Below, in pieces: positions 1 through 9,498 of a stretch of 64,000 nt of DNA. The translations under genes were made by a program, and so were the position numbers. Source of the DNA: Iris pallida (lineage: Eukaryota; Streptophyta; Magnoliopsida; Asparagales; Iridaceae); NCBI GenBank assembly GCA_029216955.1, contig JANAVB010004000.1:4357038-4421037 (forward strand), in the 5' to 3' direction. Under the pieces are notes generated by a model, which saw nothing but the letters and a program-made list of their open reading frames with translations, was not told where the DNA came from and searched no databases. How positions within the stretch are numbered: the first letter of the stretch is position 1; every line of letters begins with the position of its first letter.

Positions 1-24
1 TGATTTGCACTCTACAAAAAATGA

Positions 25-247
25 CTAAGTTACCACATTTGAATCTTCTATAGGCTCATTTATACGAAATCCAGCGTTTGGATCATTCATAATAGCAGCC
101 TCAGCGCCTTGTTTCTGCTTCTTTGCTCTTTTCTTTGCACGTTTTGAACTCTATGAATATGCAACAAATTAGAACATTTAAATTAAATGAGATTTCTCTA
201 AATTAGTTTCAAATACATGTAAGGGTACTTACCTCAGCATGAGCCAT
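25..247 (-). CDS. 3'-terminal exons of an unidentified CACTA accessory gene (possible TNP1/tnpA-type)
   Basis: On the minus strand an exon ending with codons for MAHAE (247-233) meets a consensus donor GTAAGT at 232. An acceptor AG at 152-151 opens a last exon (150-25) encoding a strongly basic start, SSKRAKKRAKKQKQ, then an acidic tail and a TAG at 25-27. Another acceptor-like TTCTTAG lies just before the first exon, so coding probably continues upstream. The lysine/arginine cluster resembles a nuclear localisation signal. Its position downstream of the transposase fits the second gene of a CACTA element, but no family domain is visible, so the assignment is inferred from place alone. Confidence 0.4.
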
Positions 248-308
248 GTTGTGAACCACCTAAGAATACAAAAATACACCCCTGTAAATGATCATGACTA
301 GTATACAA

Positions 309-590
309 CTAGCAACAGACTCCTACAATTTCTGAAACAGACTCCTGTATATGAGCATTCCAAAACTTAAAAAAACTCGTGTATATGAGCATATTCCAAA
401 ACTTAAAAAAACTGACTCCTGTATACTCATGTGTCCTAAGATAGCAGACACAACTAGCAATGCAGTTCTTTGTTTGCAAAACTGAAACAGACTCCTGTAT
501 ACTCATGTGTCCTAAGTATAGCAGACACAACTAGCAACAGACTCCTGTATATGAGCATTCCAAAACTTAAAAAAACTGAAATATATGAGC
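309..590. repeat. Degenerate direct repeats in TE1
   Basis: The phrase ACTCCTGTATA, followed by ATGAGCATTCCAAAAC or by CTCATGTGTCCTAAG, recurs five or six times with variable joins, alternating with AGCAGACACAACTAGCAA. Small frames through this block exist only because of the repetition. It lies between the accessory gene tail and the 75-bp array. Confidence 0.7.
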
Positions 591-605
591 ATCAGAGTTT
601 ATAAA

Positions 606-870
606 CTTCTTTGTTTGCAAATACATGTAAAAAACTGCCAACTGTATGATGGGTACAATCCCCTTTATACATGTAAAGAACTTCTTTGTTTGCAAATACA
701 TGTAAAAAACTGCCAACTGTATGATGGGTACAATCCCCTTTATACATGTAAAGAACTTCTTTGTTTGCAAATACATGTAAAAAACTGCCAACTGTATGAT
801 GGGTGCAATCCCCTTTATACATGTAAAGAACTTCTTTGTTTGCAAATACATGTAAAAAACTGCCAACTGT
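606..870. repeat. 75-bp tandem repeat, about 3.5 copies
   Basis: Units start at 606, 681, 756 and 831, each opening with CTTCTTTGTTTGCAAATACA and containing AAAACTGCCAACTGT and ATGGGTACAATCCCC. They are nearly identical, with one A/G change in the third unit. Because 75 is a multiple of three, open frames run through on both strands, but they encode only repeated peptides. ACATGTAAA occurs twice per unit. Confidence 0.95.
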
Positions 871-1030
871 ATTCCAAATAACAAAGATAGATGGGAAAGA
901 AAAGCATCCAAGCATTCAAGCATTCCAAATACAAGCATTCCAAATACAATCCCCTTTATCTTACTAACATGTAAAAAACTAACAAAGATAGATGGGAAAG
1001 CATCCAAGCATTCCAAATAGACTCTGATCA

Positions 1031-1280
1031 AGGACTGCCAACTGTATGAGAACTGAACATATATATGAGAACTGAATATTAATTAGACTAAAGATAGAGG
1101 GGAAAGCATCCAATCATAAGAACTGAACATTAATTAGAATAAATATGAGGGGAAAGCATTCCAAATATATATGAGAACTGAACATTAATTAGACTAAAGA
1201 TAGAGGGGAAAGCATCCAATCATAAGATAATTGATATAAATGTATTGGTTTAATTAGACTAAAGATAGAGGGGAAAAAAG
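1031..1280. repeat. Degenerate repeats just downstream of the TNP2 stop
   Basis: Four partial copies share AACTGAACATTAATTAGACT, AAAGATAGAGGGGAAA and GCATCCAATCATAAG in shuffled order. They follow the transposase stop (1286-1288) on its 3' side and probably form its 3' untranslated or subterminal sequence. Confidence 0.75.
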
Positions 1281-1285
1281 ACTAA

Positions 1286-4200
1286 TTATACATAAACGCC
1301 CTCACAATCATTTCTAAGGTAACTATCACTACCATCCTCAACATTCTCATCTAGTTTTGATACATCCACCGGTGCTAATGATGGTGTATAGACATTTTGA
1401 TCAACTTCCATATCCATCTCTTGAAAACCACTTTGTAGTGCCTTTAATACAACATACCAATTAGATGAAGCAGTGTCCTTAGAATAAAATACTTGGGTTG
1501 CCTGTGATGCTAGAACAAATGAGTCTCTTTCAAAGTGGTGTTTTCCTTGGGAAGGTTAACCAAGGTAAACCCATCTTCTATTTTGACACCATTTGTTGTG
1601 CTAGCCCAATCACAATCAAAAATAGGAATATGGAAGGTATGATAATCCAAGCAAATTATATTCTTGAGCACTCCATAATAGGCAACTGTATCGGTGATTT
1701 GGTTCCTATCCTTCGAGCTGGATCTACAAATAGTTGTTGTCTCAAGTAACACACCACTGTTCTGTCTAGAGTTCTCAGCGTCCTTCGTATGGAAGCGGTT
1801 ACCATTGATAACAAATCCTGAATAAGATATAACATGTTTTGAAGGGCCATGTGCAAGCCCTCTTAACGTGTTGGATATGTTTCCACTGGACTGTCCCTCA
1901 ATCTGTTCAAAATCAAAATAAAATATAAGGTAACAACATTTGAAAATATACTTCTAAGGGTACACATATTCGAATTTGTGACCTTTTGTTTTAACCAGCT
2001 TGACAATTCCTTGGAATGGCGATCTTGAAGTAAATTTTCATTTTGAATAAGGCGTCTATCTGAAAGTTTCAACTCCTTCAAGTGCATCCTAATAGGAAAA
2101 ACTGCTATTAACTTGATATTAATTACAAATATAGAGAAGTTACTTTGGAGTTGTATGTTTACTAATAACTTACTCTAGATAAGGTTCAACTTCAGCCATA
2201 TTGAACAATACATAACGGTGAGCACTTTGTAGTTTATGTTTATCCAATGTCATTATTGTCCCCTTCGAAATTGGTCGGCCATCAAAAATCGCATCATTCT
2301 GAATATCTTCATTTCTACTTGGACGATTATCCACCTCAGCTACTTGTTTCATGTACCAACTAACAAATCTCATGCTTTCATCAGCAAGATAACATTTTAC
2401 TATGCAACCTTCGGGACATGCACGATTTCTAACGTATCCTTTCAGCACCTTTATATACCTAGGAGACGAAAAAACAATTCTTATTTAAAGTAAGCAAATT
2501 AATGAATAAAAATCAATAGAAAGAAAAGCAAACAATCACCTTTCAAACGGATACATCCAACGATAATGGACTGGGCCACCTAATTTTGCTTCACGTCCCA
2601 AGTGAATTGGTAAATAAATCATGATATCGAAAAATGAAGGAGGAAAGTACCTTTCAAACAAGCATAATATCTCAACAACTTCTTCCTCTAATTTCTCTAT
2701 TTGTTCTCTATCAATGACTCTTTGGCACAAGACGTTAAAAAATGCACATATTCGAAATATTGCATTCCTTGGTCCTTTTGGAAGAAGACCTCTCAATGCC
2801 ACAGGCAACAACTGTTGCATTAACACGTGACAATCATGAGACTTGAGTCCTATTATTTTGCATTCTTCCACTGATATACAGTTCCCGATATTTGAACAGT
2901 AACCATCGGGCAACTTCAAGTTATATAATCTCTTGCAAAAAGTTTCTTTTTCTTTCTTTGAAAGTGTGTGTGGTCCTGGTGGAAGAAAAATTCTCTTATT
3001 TTGTCGTTCTGGATGCAAAACATGTCTGATTCCCATATCTTCCAAATCCATACGCGTTTCTATGCCATCCTTTGATTTTCCCTTCAAATTTAGCAACGTA
3101 CCAACAATGCTATCACACCAGTTTTTTTCTTTGTGCATTAGATCCAAATTATGACATAAAATATGATGCTACAAAACAAAGAAACATATTTACAAAAATT
3201 GTTAAAACAATGGAAAGCTCAATTGAAAGTATTTACAAAAAACATAGAAAAATAATATGATATTACCTCCCAATACGGTAGTGAAAAAAATATTGACTTC
3301 TTCTTCCACATCTCTGGAGTTTCCTTCTTTCTTTTGCCATTGTTTTTCTCTTTCCCAAAATCATTTCTCATATTTTTCAGCCCTTCTAAAATTTTTGATC
3401 CAGTCATTAGTCTAAGTGGCTCCCTGTGCTCTTGGTTACCATCAAACCAACTTTTTTTCGACCGAAATGGATGCTTGGATGGAAGAAAACGTCTGTGTCC
3501 CATGTAAATGGTTTTCCTACTACATTTTAACCATTTTGAACATGTATTCACTCCACATATAGGACATCCTAATTTTCCTTTGGTAGTACATCCAGCTAGG
3601 TTACCATAAGCCGGAAAATCATTTATCGTCCACATCAAAATTACTTTCAAGTTGAAAAAAGATTTGGTGAATGCATCATAAGCATGCACTCCATTATTCC
3701 ATAGCTCTAGCAAATCATCTATGAGTGGCTGTAAATAAATATCTATATCATTTCCAGGTTGCTTCGGTCCAGGAATTAGTAGTGTCAACATTATATTTTC
3801 TTTTCGCATGCATAGCCACGGTGGAAGATTATATGTCGTGAGCATCACTGGCCAACAAGAATATGAAGAACTAAGATTGCCGAAAGGATTAAACCCATCC
3901 GCAGCAAGACCAAGTCTAAGATTGCGTGGCTCTTCTGCAAAGAGGGCCACTTCATATCAATGGTCTTCCATGCCAAGGAATCCACAGGATGACTCATGAT
4001 GTCATCTTCACTTTTGTGATTGTAATGCCACCTTAAGTTTTCAGCCGATTCAGCTGACTGAAACATCCTTCTGAACCTTGGAATTATCGAAAAGTACCTT
4101 AGTACTTTTGTCGGAACTCCTTTCTGAATTTTACCTGTCTTATCTTTCTTCCACCGTTCCAATCCACATTTGTTACACTTTTCGTCATTTTTCAATTCTT

Positions 4201-4898
4201 TTCTATATAGACAGCAATCATTGGGACACGCATCTATCTTCTCACAATCAAGCTCAAACGTCTTAAGCATTGAAAAAACGGAACGTGAAGATTCTGGAAT
4301 TGTATTTTCAGCAGGTAACATGTCATGCAATATTTCCAAAAGATGACTAAAGCATTTATCAGAAATTCCATACATAGACTTGTGCTTGTATAAAACAACG
4401 GTTGCTGATAACATAGTATATTTTGTGCAAGTTGGGTATAATGGATTATTTGCATCCTTCAATAAGGTTGTCAATCCATCCTCTCTTTCCTCTTCAATAG
4501 GTTCAGTATTGGGTTCATCTTCAAATATTTCAGTTATTTCAGTCTGTTCCACATTTGGAATTTCATTGTTCAACCCTTCCCCATGCCAAATCCAAGTGGT
4601 GTAAGACATATCCATCCCACGTCTTAGCAAATAAAGCAAAATCATATCTTCATTTCCACGACACAAATTCTTACAATCAATGCAAGGACATAACATAAAA
4701 TCTATATTCTTTGCATTTGACTTGGCAAATTCCACAAACTGACGGACAGATTGCTTATACAAAGTTGTATTCCTAAAAACAAATGCAAAGAAATAATTAA
4801 ATAAATAAGTGATACAAATGGATTTAATTTAGGTGAACACATTAGTATAGCGATGGATTTCAATACTTGTTATGATGAACCCAATCTTTATTCATCAT
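1286..4898 (-). CDS. TNP2: TNP2-type CACTA transposase, spliced, with at least one frameshift
   Basis: This is the DDE-type transposase that would cut and paste the element. Exon 1 (4898-4867) encodes MMNKDWVHHNK. A 94-bp GT-AG intron (4866-4773) leads into the transposase-associated zinc-finger-like domain (CPCIDCKN, then WIWHGEG). The TNP2 core follows at about 3950-3270 (RLGLAADGFNPFG, NDFPAYGNLAGC, GCPICG, GHRRFLP). Introns at 3266-3169 and 2539-2459 precede a DUF4218-like part (NLDLMHKEKNWCD, LKSHDCHVLMQQLLPVALRG, RYFPPSFFDIM) and a DUF4216-like C-terminus (LKGYVRNRACPEGCI, INGNRFHT). Two more introns lie near 2169-2090 and 1980-1912. The frame slips by one base near 3944 (WP then LFAEEPRN) and again near 1525; reading then resumes to a TAA at 1286. 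Length and domain order match full-length TNP2, so damage is slight. Splice sites were read by eye. Confidence 0.85.
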
Positions 4899-5159
4899 GA
4901 TGACACCCACCACGTGCTTATATCCAACTTGACAACACCAGAAAAATAACTCAGACTTTGCAAAACAGCATATATTCAGACTTAAAATAAATGTTAGGGT
5001 TTGTTCTGCCATACCTTGGTTGGAAAGACATGACTGGTAGATGCACAATAAACCTAAAAAAGAAAAGAAAAACAAGTTAAATACTGAAAAATTAAAAATA
5101 TAACTTCTCCAAACTTTTTGAAAAATTAGGGCAGATGCCTCTGTCCGTAAGAATGTCAG

Positions 5160-5645
5160 AATCGTGCCAATACGCCCTCTCGAAAGCGAAGAAGATCGAA
5201 GAATTTTTGGGTTTGATCAGCAAACCCAAAGGGAGAATTTCAGGGTTTGATCAGCAAACCGAAAAACAATTAAGGAGGGAGAGATGGATTAGGGTTTGAT
5301 CAGCAAAACCTATTAACCCTACAGCAAACCCTAATGTCCCTCGCGCGCAGAAGGAAACTTTGCTGATCAAACTTTTCGTGGGTTTTTGTGGGAGGAAAAC
5401 TTTGCTGATCAAACCCAAAAATTCTCCCCCGCGTGCAGAAGAAAACTCGGCAAAAAAAGATTAAGAAAAAATTTTCGTGGGGGAGAGAGATACCTAGAGC
5501 TTCCTTCGCGAGAGAGGGATTAGGGTTTGATCAGCAAACCCTAATGTCCCTAGAGCTTCCTTCGCGAGAGAGGGATTAGGGTTTGATCAGCAAACCCTAA
5601 TGTCCCTAGAGCTTCCTTCGCGCGCAGAAGGATAATTTTTCGTGG
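5160..5645. repeat. Leader-region repeats with GGGTTTGATCAGCAAACCC
   Basis: A 56-bp unit (CCTAGAGCTTCCTTCGCGAG, AGAGGGATTAGGG, TTGATCAGCAAACCC) is tandem at about 5492, 5548 and 5604. Single copies of the near-palindromic core, centred on TGATCA, occur from 5215 onwards. Lying upstream of the TNP2 start and close to the terminus, they could be regulatory or transposase-binding repeats, but that role is inferred. Confidence 0.8.
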
Positions 5646-5756
5646 TGCTTAAATGGGAAGTCTGGGATGCATGGGTAGTTTTTGTGGGAAAACTTTTCGT
5701 GTGTAATAGTGGTGGAAGCTAACACTAGGATTAATAACCAATCTACCATAAACTAA

Positions 5757-5850
5757 ATCAAGTGGGCTGTAGAGTAATCGGTTGGGTCATTGAGTGCTTA
5801 TATGGAAGGTTAAAGGTTCGAATCCTTTGGCTGTGTGTTGCTAGGTTATA
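5757..5850 (+). repeat. tRNA-related (SINE-like) fragment
   Basis: CTGTAGAGTAATCGG (5767-5781) resembles a pol III A box. GGTTCGAATCC (5815-5825) is a perfect tRNA T-arm/B box at suitable spacing, followed by a T-rich tail near 5860. There is no convincing cloverleaf, so this looks like a short SINE or tRNA relic inside TE1 rather than a functional tRNA. Confidence 0.4.
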
Positions 5851-5919
5851 TAATTTGGTTTTTTTTTCTTTTCTGAAAAACAAAGGCTGTGTTGTTAGAT
5901 TACATAATATTTTTAAAAA

Positions 5920-6267
5920 TTAGGGAAGAATGCTATTAATGCTATTTAAACTAAGCAAAGTATAAAAAAGGAACCTACAACCTTTGGTTCTGTTGTTAAT
6001 TTTTTTTTTTAAATGGAGAAGAATGCTATAACTGCTATATAAACAAACCAAAAAAAATTTTCTATGCTGCTTCTCCAAGCATTCGAACATGAGAACTGCA
6101 TTGAAATACAAATATGAATGTTACATATGCTACAGCATTCAGGAAACGCTATACATTCAAAAATTTTATAACAATGCTGAAAGAACGCTATTGTTGATAA
6201 TATTCTATAGCGGGGACACCTGAATGCTATAGAAAAGCTGCTATCGTAGGCCCTATTTCTTGTAGTG
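5920..6267 (-). other. TE1 terminal inverted repeat and subterminal repeats
   Basis: The outermost 12 bases are the CACTA terminus in inverted form. Inside it, words of the type GAATGCTAT, GCTATA and AGCATTC occur many times in both orientations (about 5928, 5940, 6020, 6035, 6125, 6175, 6186 and 6223). Such subterminal clusters are where CACTA accessory proteins bind in the known En/Spm system. The word is specific to this element. Confidence 0.8.
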
Positions 6268-8240
6268 CCCATACCCCCAATCAATACACAAGGATCCAGC
6301 CAGGTTATGTTATGATTCCATGCAATGGCCCCGCAGGGTGATACATGGATGCCCATAAATGGGTGATTCTGGGGGTTACCCAACAGTGTAAGATTCTAGG
6401 AAGATTCTACGATCATAAGAGTATATGTCATAAGTGATCAAAGAACCAAGAAGCATAGTGATACGCCATGTAAGTGAAACGCACAGAACACGTAGTACCC
6501 GATGCTCCATAAGGATAACATCTCAAGAAAGGATCCATATAGTACCAATCCGTGTGACCATCATGACAGTACAAGTAAAGTAATCTACTGCAGGAATTAA
6601 TTCTAAGCAGGATATGAAATGATCAGAGAATGTACTCGCCTGTATCTGAGTGTCCAATATGAAACGTACTGTCCAAGGAGTGGTGTCTGGCTCCTAATCA
6701 GAACAGCACAAGTCACAACAAGTCCAGAATAGTAAAATGGAGTCCTACTATGCATTCTACATGATTCTAAGTCAATCTAGGCCAAAGTCAACTCTTGGTC
6801 AACTTTGGTCAACCCTAGAAGTCAAACTAGGTCAACCTTGTCTAAACTAGGCTATACTAAGTCTAATAATATAGAACAAGCCCTATCTAGGCTTATCAAG
6901 CTATACCAAACTGCCTAGGCCTATTCTCAACACAAGTGAATACATTGCCTATATCTAGTAATATCCAAGTATACACATATGGCACAAACATGAACTTGCA
7001 TAACCCATACAACCCCATATGTATACTATCATGGCATTTCCCCCCATACTCTATATATATCTATATGTAAACCACACTCACATACATAGGAACATATATA
7101 TCACAATGTATATATTAACCTACAATATAAACACATTGCATTATATATAGATAGAGTCATAATATAGACTGTGCATTAGGTAGCCATATAGGAAAACATG
7201 AATAACTGTATGTGTGTGATAGGGCTATAAGTGACATGAAGGGAAATTAGTGGCAGGTGGTTGTGTGTGTGTGTACAGGAATTTCATATGTGCATGAAAG
7301 GTAAAACAGTGGAAGAAAACAGTGTGAAAACTGCTGTGGTGTGTGTGTGTGTAATGTGGCACATGAAAACAGTACAACAATCAACTAGTGTGCAGAAAAA
7401 TACAACAGTGGAAGAAAGAGGCAGTATGTTTCAAGAGAAGTGTGTGTAATACAAAACAGTGATCACATATATATATGCAGGAATTGAAATCAGTGAAGAA
7501 GAGGACAGTGTGTGTGAGTGTTCACAGGAAGACAGTGAGCAGGAAATAAAACAGTGAAAGGGAGGGGAAAAATGTGTGTTGTGTTCCAGTGTCACAGGAA
7601 CAAACAATCAGTGTAAGGAAGGACAGTGTAAAATAATTTCCAGGTTGAACTTGTTCTCAAATTTCAATGTCAAGAACTCAGTTTGACTTAAAGCAATTTC
7701 AGGTTTGATAAAATATCAACAATGCAACTAATGACAGGGTAATCCCATGTTCAGCCAAACAGTGTTCATGTTAGTAATACCCCACTTCAGTTCCTCATAA
7801 ACCAAACCCAGATTTAACATATCTCAGTGAGAAAAGAAGGAATCAAAATGACAGTGATACACAGGTTTTGCAAATATCAGACTTCACAACAGTCCCAACC
7901 ATTTCCTTCTATTTCGAAGCCAACACACATCAATTTCAACCCAAAACTTACACACTAATAGATGACTAATAGGAGAACCATACTATGAACTTAAACATGT
8001 AATTAACAACATTTAGATTGATCAAAAAGACTGTCAAAAGTCATATCCAAAAACTGGGAAAAATCAGTAAAGAAAATAGGTATCAGATTTTGGAAAAACA
8101 TTTGGAATTGATGATTAAAATCAAACTAAAATAAGCTATCAATGGTTGGTAATTGAAAGCAACCCCTGTGCACAACCCCACACATCCATTTCGTGTCACC
8201 CATGGCCGGACACGGCGTGTCCACATCAAGAACTCAAAAA
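6268..8240 (-). mobile_element. TE2: truncated gypsy LTR fragment, related to the TE9 LTR
   Basis: No coding region is present. The order of landmarks parallels the TE9 LTR: AATCCGTG, ATCAGAGAATGTACTCGCCTG (6627-6647, against ATCAGAGAATATACTCGCCTG in TE9) and then a cluster of GGTCAAC words (6780-6850, against 51770-51990). The left side is cut by TE1. The right side stops close to the 25-bp duplication that ends the TE3 gag. Orientation is inferred from the parallel with TE9. Confidence 0.65.
7260..7860. repeat. CAGTG-word array inside TE2
   Basis: The words ACAGTG or TCAGTG recur about a dozen times with irregular spacers (for example 7307, 7319, 7397, 7455, 7512, 7531), mixed with GTGTGTGTG runs. 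There is no fixed period, so this is a dispersed-word array, not a classical tandem repeat. Confidence 0.7.
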
Positions 8241-8287
8241 TGACATCAGCGGTGGGTTCCTGTGATGACATCAGCGGTGGGTTCCTG
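8241..8287. repeat. 25-bp tandem duplication at the broken end of the TE3 gag
   Basis: TGACATCAGCGGTGGGTTCC (continuing TG) occurs at 8241-8262 and again at 8266-8287. On the minus strand it encodes EPTADVI twice in shifted frames, at the point where gag would run into protease. Beyond it, LTR sequence of TE2 begins. Confidence 0.9.
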
Positions 8288-9498
8288 CTCTGGCTCTTGC
8301 TCGTCTGCTGTTAGGGAAAAAGCTCTCCAAGTCTTCAGTTGGTGTTGCCCAAACTATTGTTGCTGAGTGGGTAGGGGAGCCTTCTGCGGTGTTGTTCCAA
8401 TCTGGTTGAAGGCCGTGGGGTAGTCCCTCACTTGGTGGGTGGCAGACCCACAAACTAGGCAGTGTCCTAGCCTTTTCCTGCAGATGTTCGCCTGATGCCC
8501 TGGCCTCTTGCAGAAATTGTAGACATGAATCTGCTTCTGAGGCGCTCTGTCATTGGTCCTCGCCTGATGGTGGTGGTGGTGGTGGTGAGAAGGCTTGTTG
8601 TTATTGTTGTGGTTGGGCCTCTTCTGGTTACTCTGGAAGTTGCTAGTTCCAGAATACTCCCTCTTTGAACGAGCAGGCTGACTCTTCTCTATATCCTGAG
8701 CTCGTATTAGGATCCTCTCGTACGTCTTGGCGCCGCCTGCAATCATATGAGTGCGAATCTCTTCCTTCAGTCCATACCTGAATCTTTCAGCACAATCGGC
8801 GGGGTCAACAACCAAGTTCTTTGCAAAGTGACTAAGTTGACCAAAATCTGCCGTATATTCAACAACCATCATGTTCCCCTGCTTCAAATTCTGAAATTGT
8901 CTTTCCATCTCTCGCAACTATGATGTTGGGAAGAACTTCCTGCGGAACAACCTCTTGAAGGTGTTCCAGTCAAGCTGTCTGTCCTGGAGTCAGGGTTCAT
9001 TCCAATACCAGGTGCTTGCTACATCTAGCAGTTGGAGTCCCACAGCTTCAACTTGAAGGTCATCTGGAAGTCTAGCAACGCTGAGGAGATGCTCCATGCT
9101 GTCGAGCCATTCGTCAGCATAAATAATTTCCTCGGTTCCTTTGAAAGGTCGAGGGTCCAGCTTCTTAAATTTCTCAATATCGTCGACTTTAGCAGGCCTT
9201 GGTTCAGATTGGGCTGCTTCTCCTCTCTGAAGTGCAGCTATAGCCACATTGTGGGCATTCTCCATGCCTTCTCTCATAATCGCAGTCTGTTCGCGATGAG
9301 CTTCAGTTTGAGTTCTCTGTGCCTCGAGCACTCCTCGTAGCAGGCCTACAAGGTCGGTGGGGTCCACGGGTACTGGTGGGGCAGCTGGATCGGGCACTAC
9401 CGCAGGGGCTTGCTGTTCAGTCCGAGAAGATGTAGGATCTGACACTTGAGTAGTAGTATAAAATTCACGGGGTGCTGGTACATTATAGGAACGATCGG
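8288..9498 (-). pseudogene. gag: TE3 gag, main part, degraded
   Basis: This encodes the capsid/nucleocapsid of a gypsy retrotransposon. The minus-strand frames give a low-complexity N-terminus, then the retrotransposon gag domain (DDIEKFKKLDPRPFKG, YADEWLDSMEHLL, LLDVASTWYWNEP), a gap with a stop near 8990, FQNLKQGNMMVVEYTADF and GLKEEIRTHMI, a His run from a TGG repeat (about 8570-8590), and nucleocapsid. In the first knuckle the first Cys is replaced by Tyr (YNFCKRPGHQANIC), a G-to-A type change. The second is CLVCGSATHQVRDY. The 5' end at 9498 continues at 25666 across the TE4 insertion. The 3' end is lost at 8240. Confidence 0.88.

Larger units (their letters stand above)
1..6267 (-). mobile_element. 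TE1: autonomous-type CACTA (En/Spm) transposon, left end outside window
   Basis: The right boundary reads TTTCTTGTAGTG (6256-6267), the inverted form of the plant CACTA terminus CACTACAAGAAA. Inside it lie, on the minus strand, a subterminal region rich in GAATGCTAT-like words (5920-6260), a promoter/leader zone with 56-bp repeats (5280-5640), a spliced TNP2-type transposase (4898 to 1286), repeat-rich DNA (300-1280) and the tail of a second spliced gene (25-247). The order terminus, transposase, second gene is as expected for this superfamily. The opposite terminus lies left of position 1, so the 3-bp target duplication cannot be checked. The element appears to have inserted into gypsy LTR sequence (TE2), which begins directly at 6268. 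Confidence 0.9.

Noticed and set aside
606..870. CRISPR-like appearance of the 75-bp array
   Set aside because: Units are contiguous without unique spacers, and this is plant nuclear DNA.
567..1031. Repetitive 154-residue frame on the minus strand
   Set aside because: Produced by the 75-bp tandem repeat, whose length is a multiple of three; the antisense frame is equally open.
5757..5850. Functional tRNA gene
   Set aside because: The B box is good, but the acceptor and anticodon arms do not pair convincingly; kept as a SINE-like fragment.
8571..8600. His-rich metal-binding tract as a functional domain
   Set aside because: It is a short TGG trinucleotide run within a decayed gag linker.
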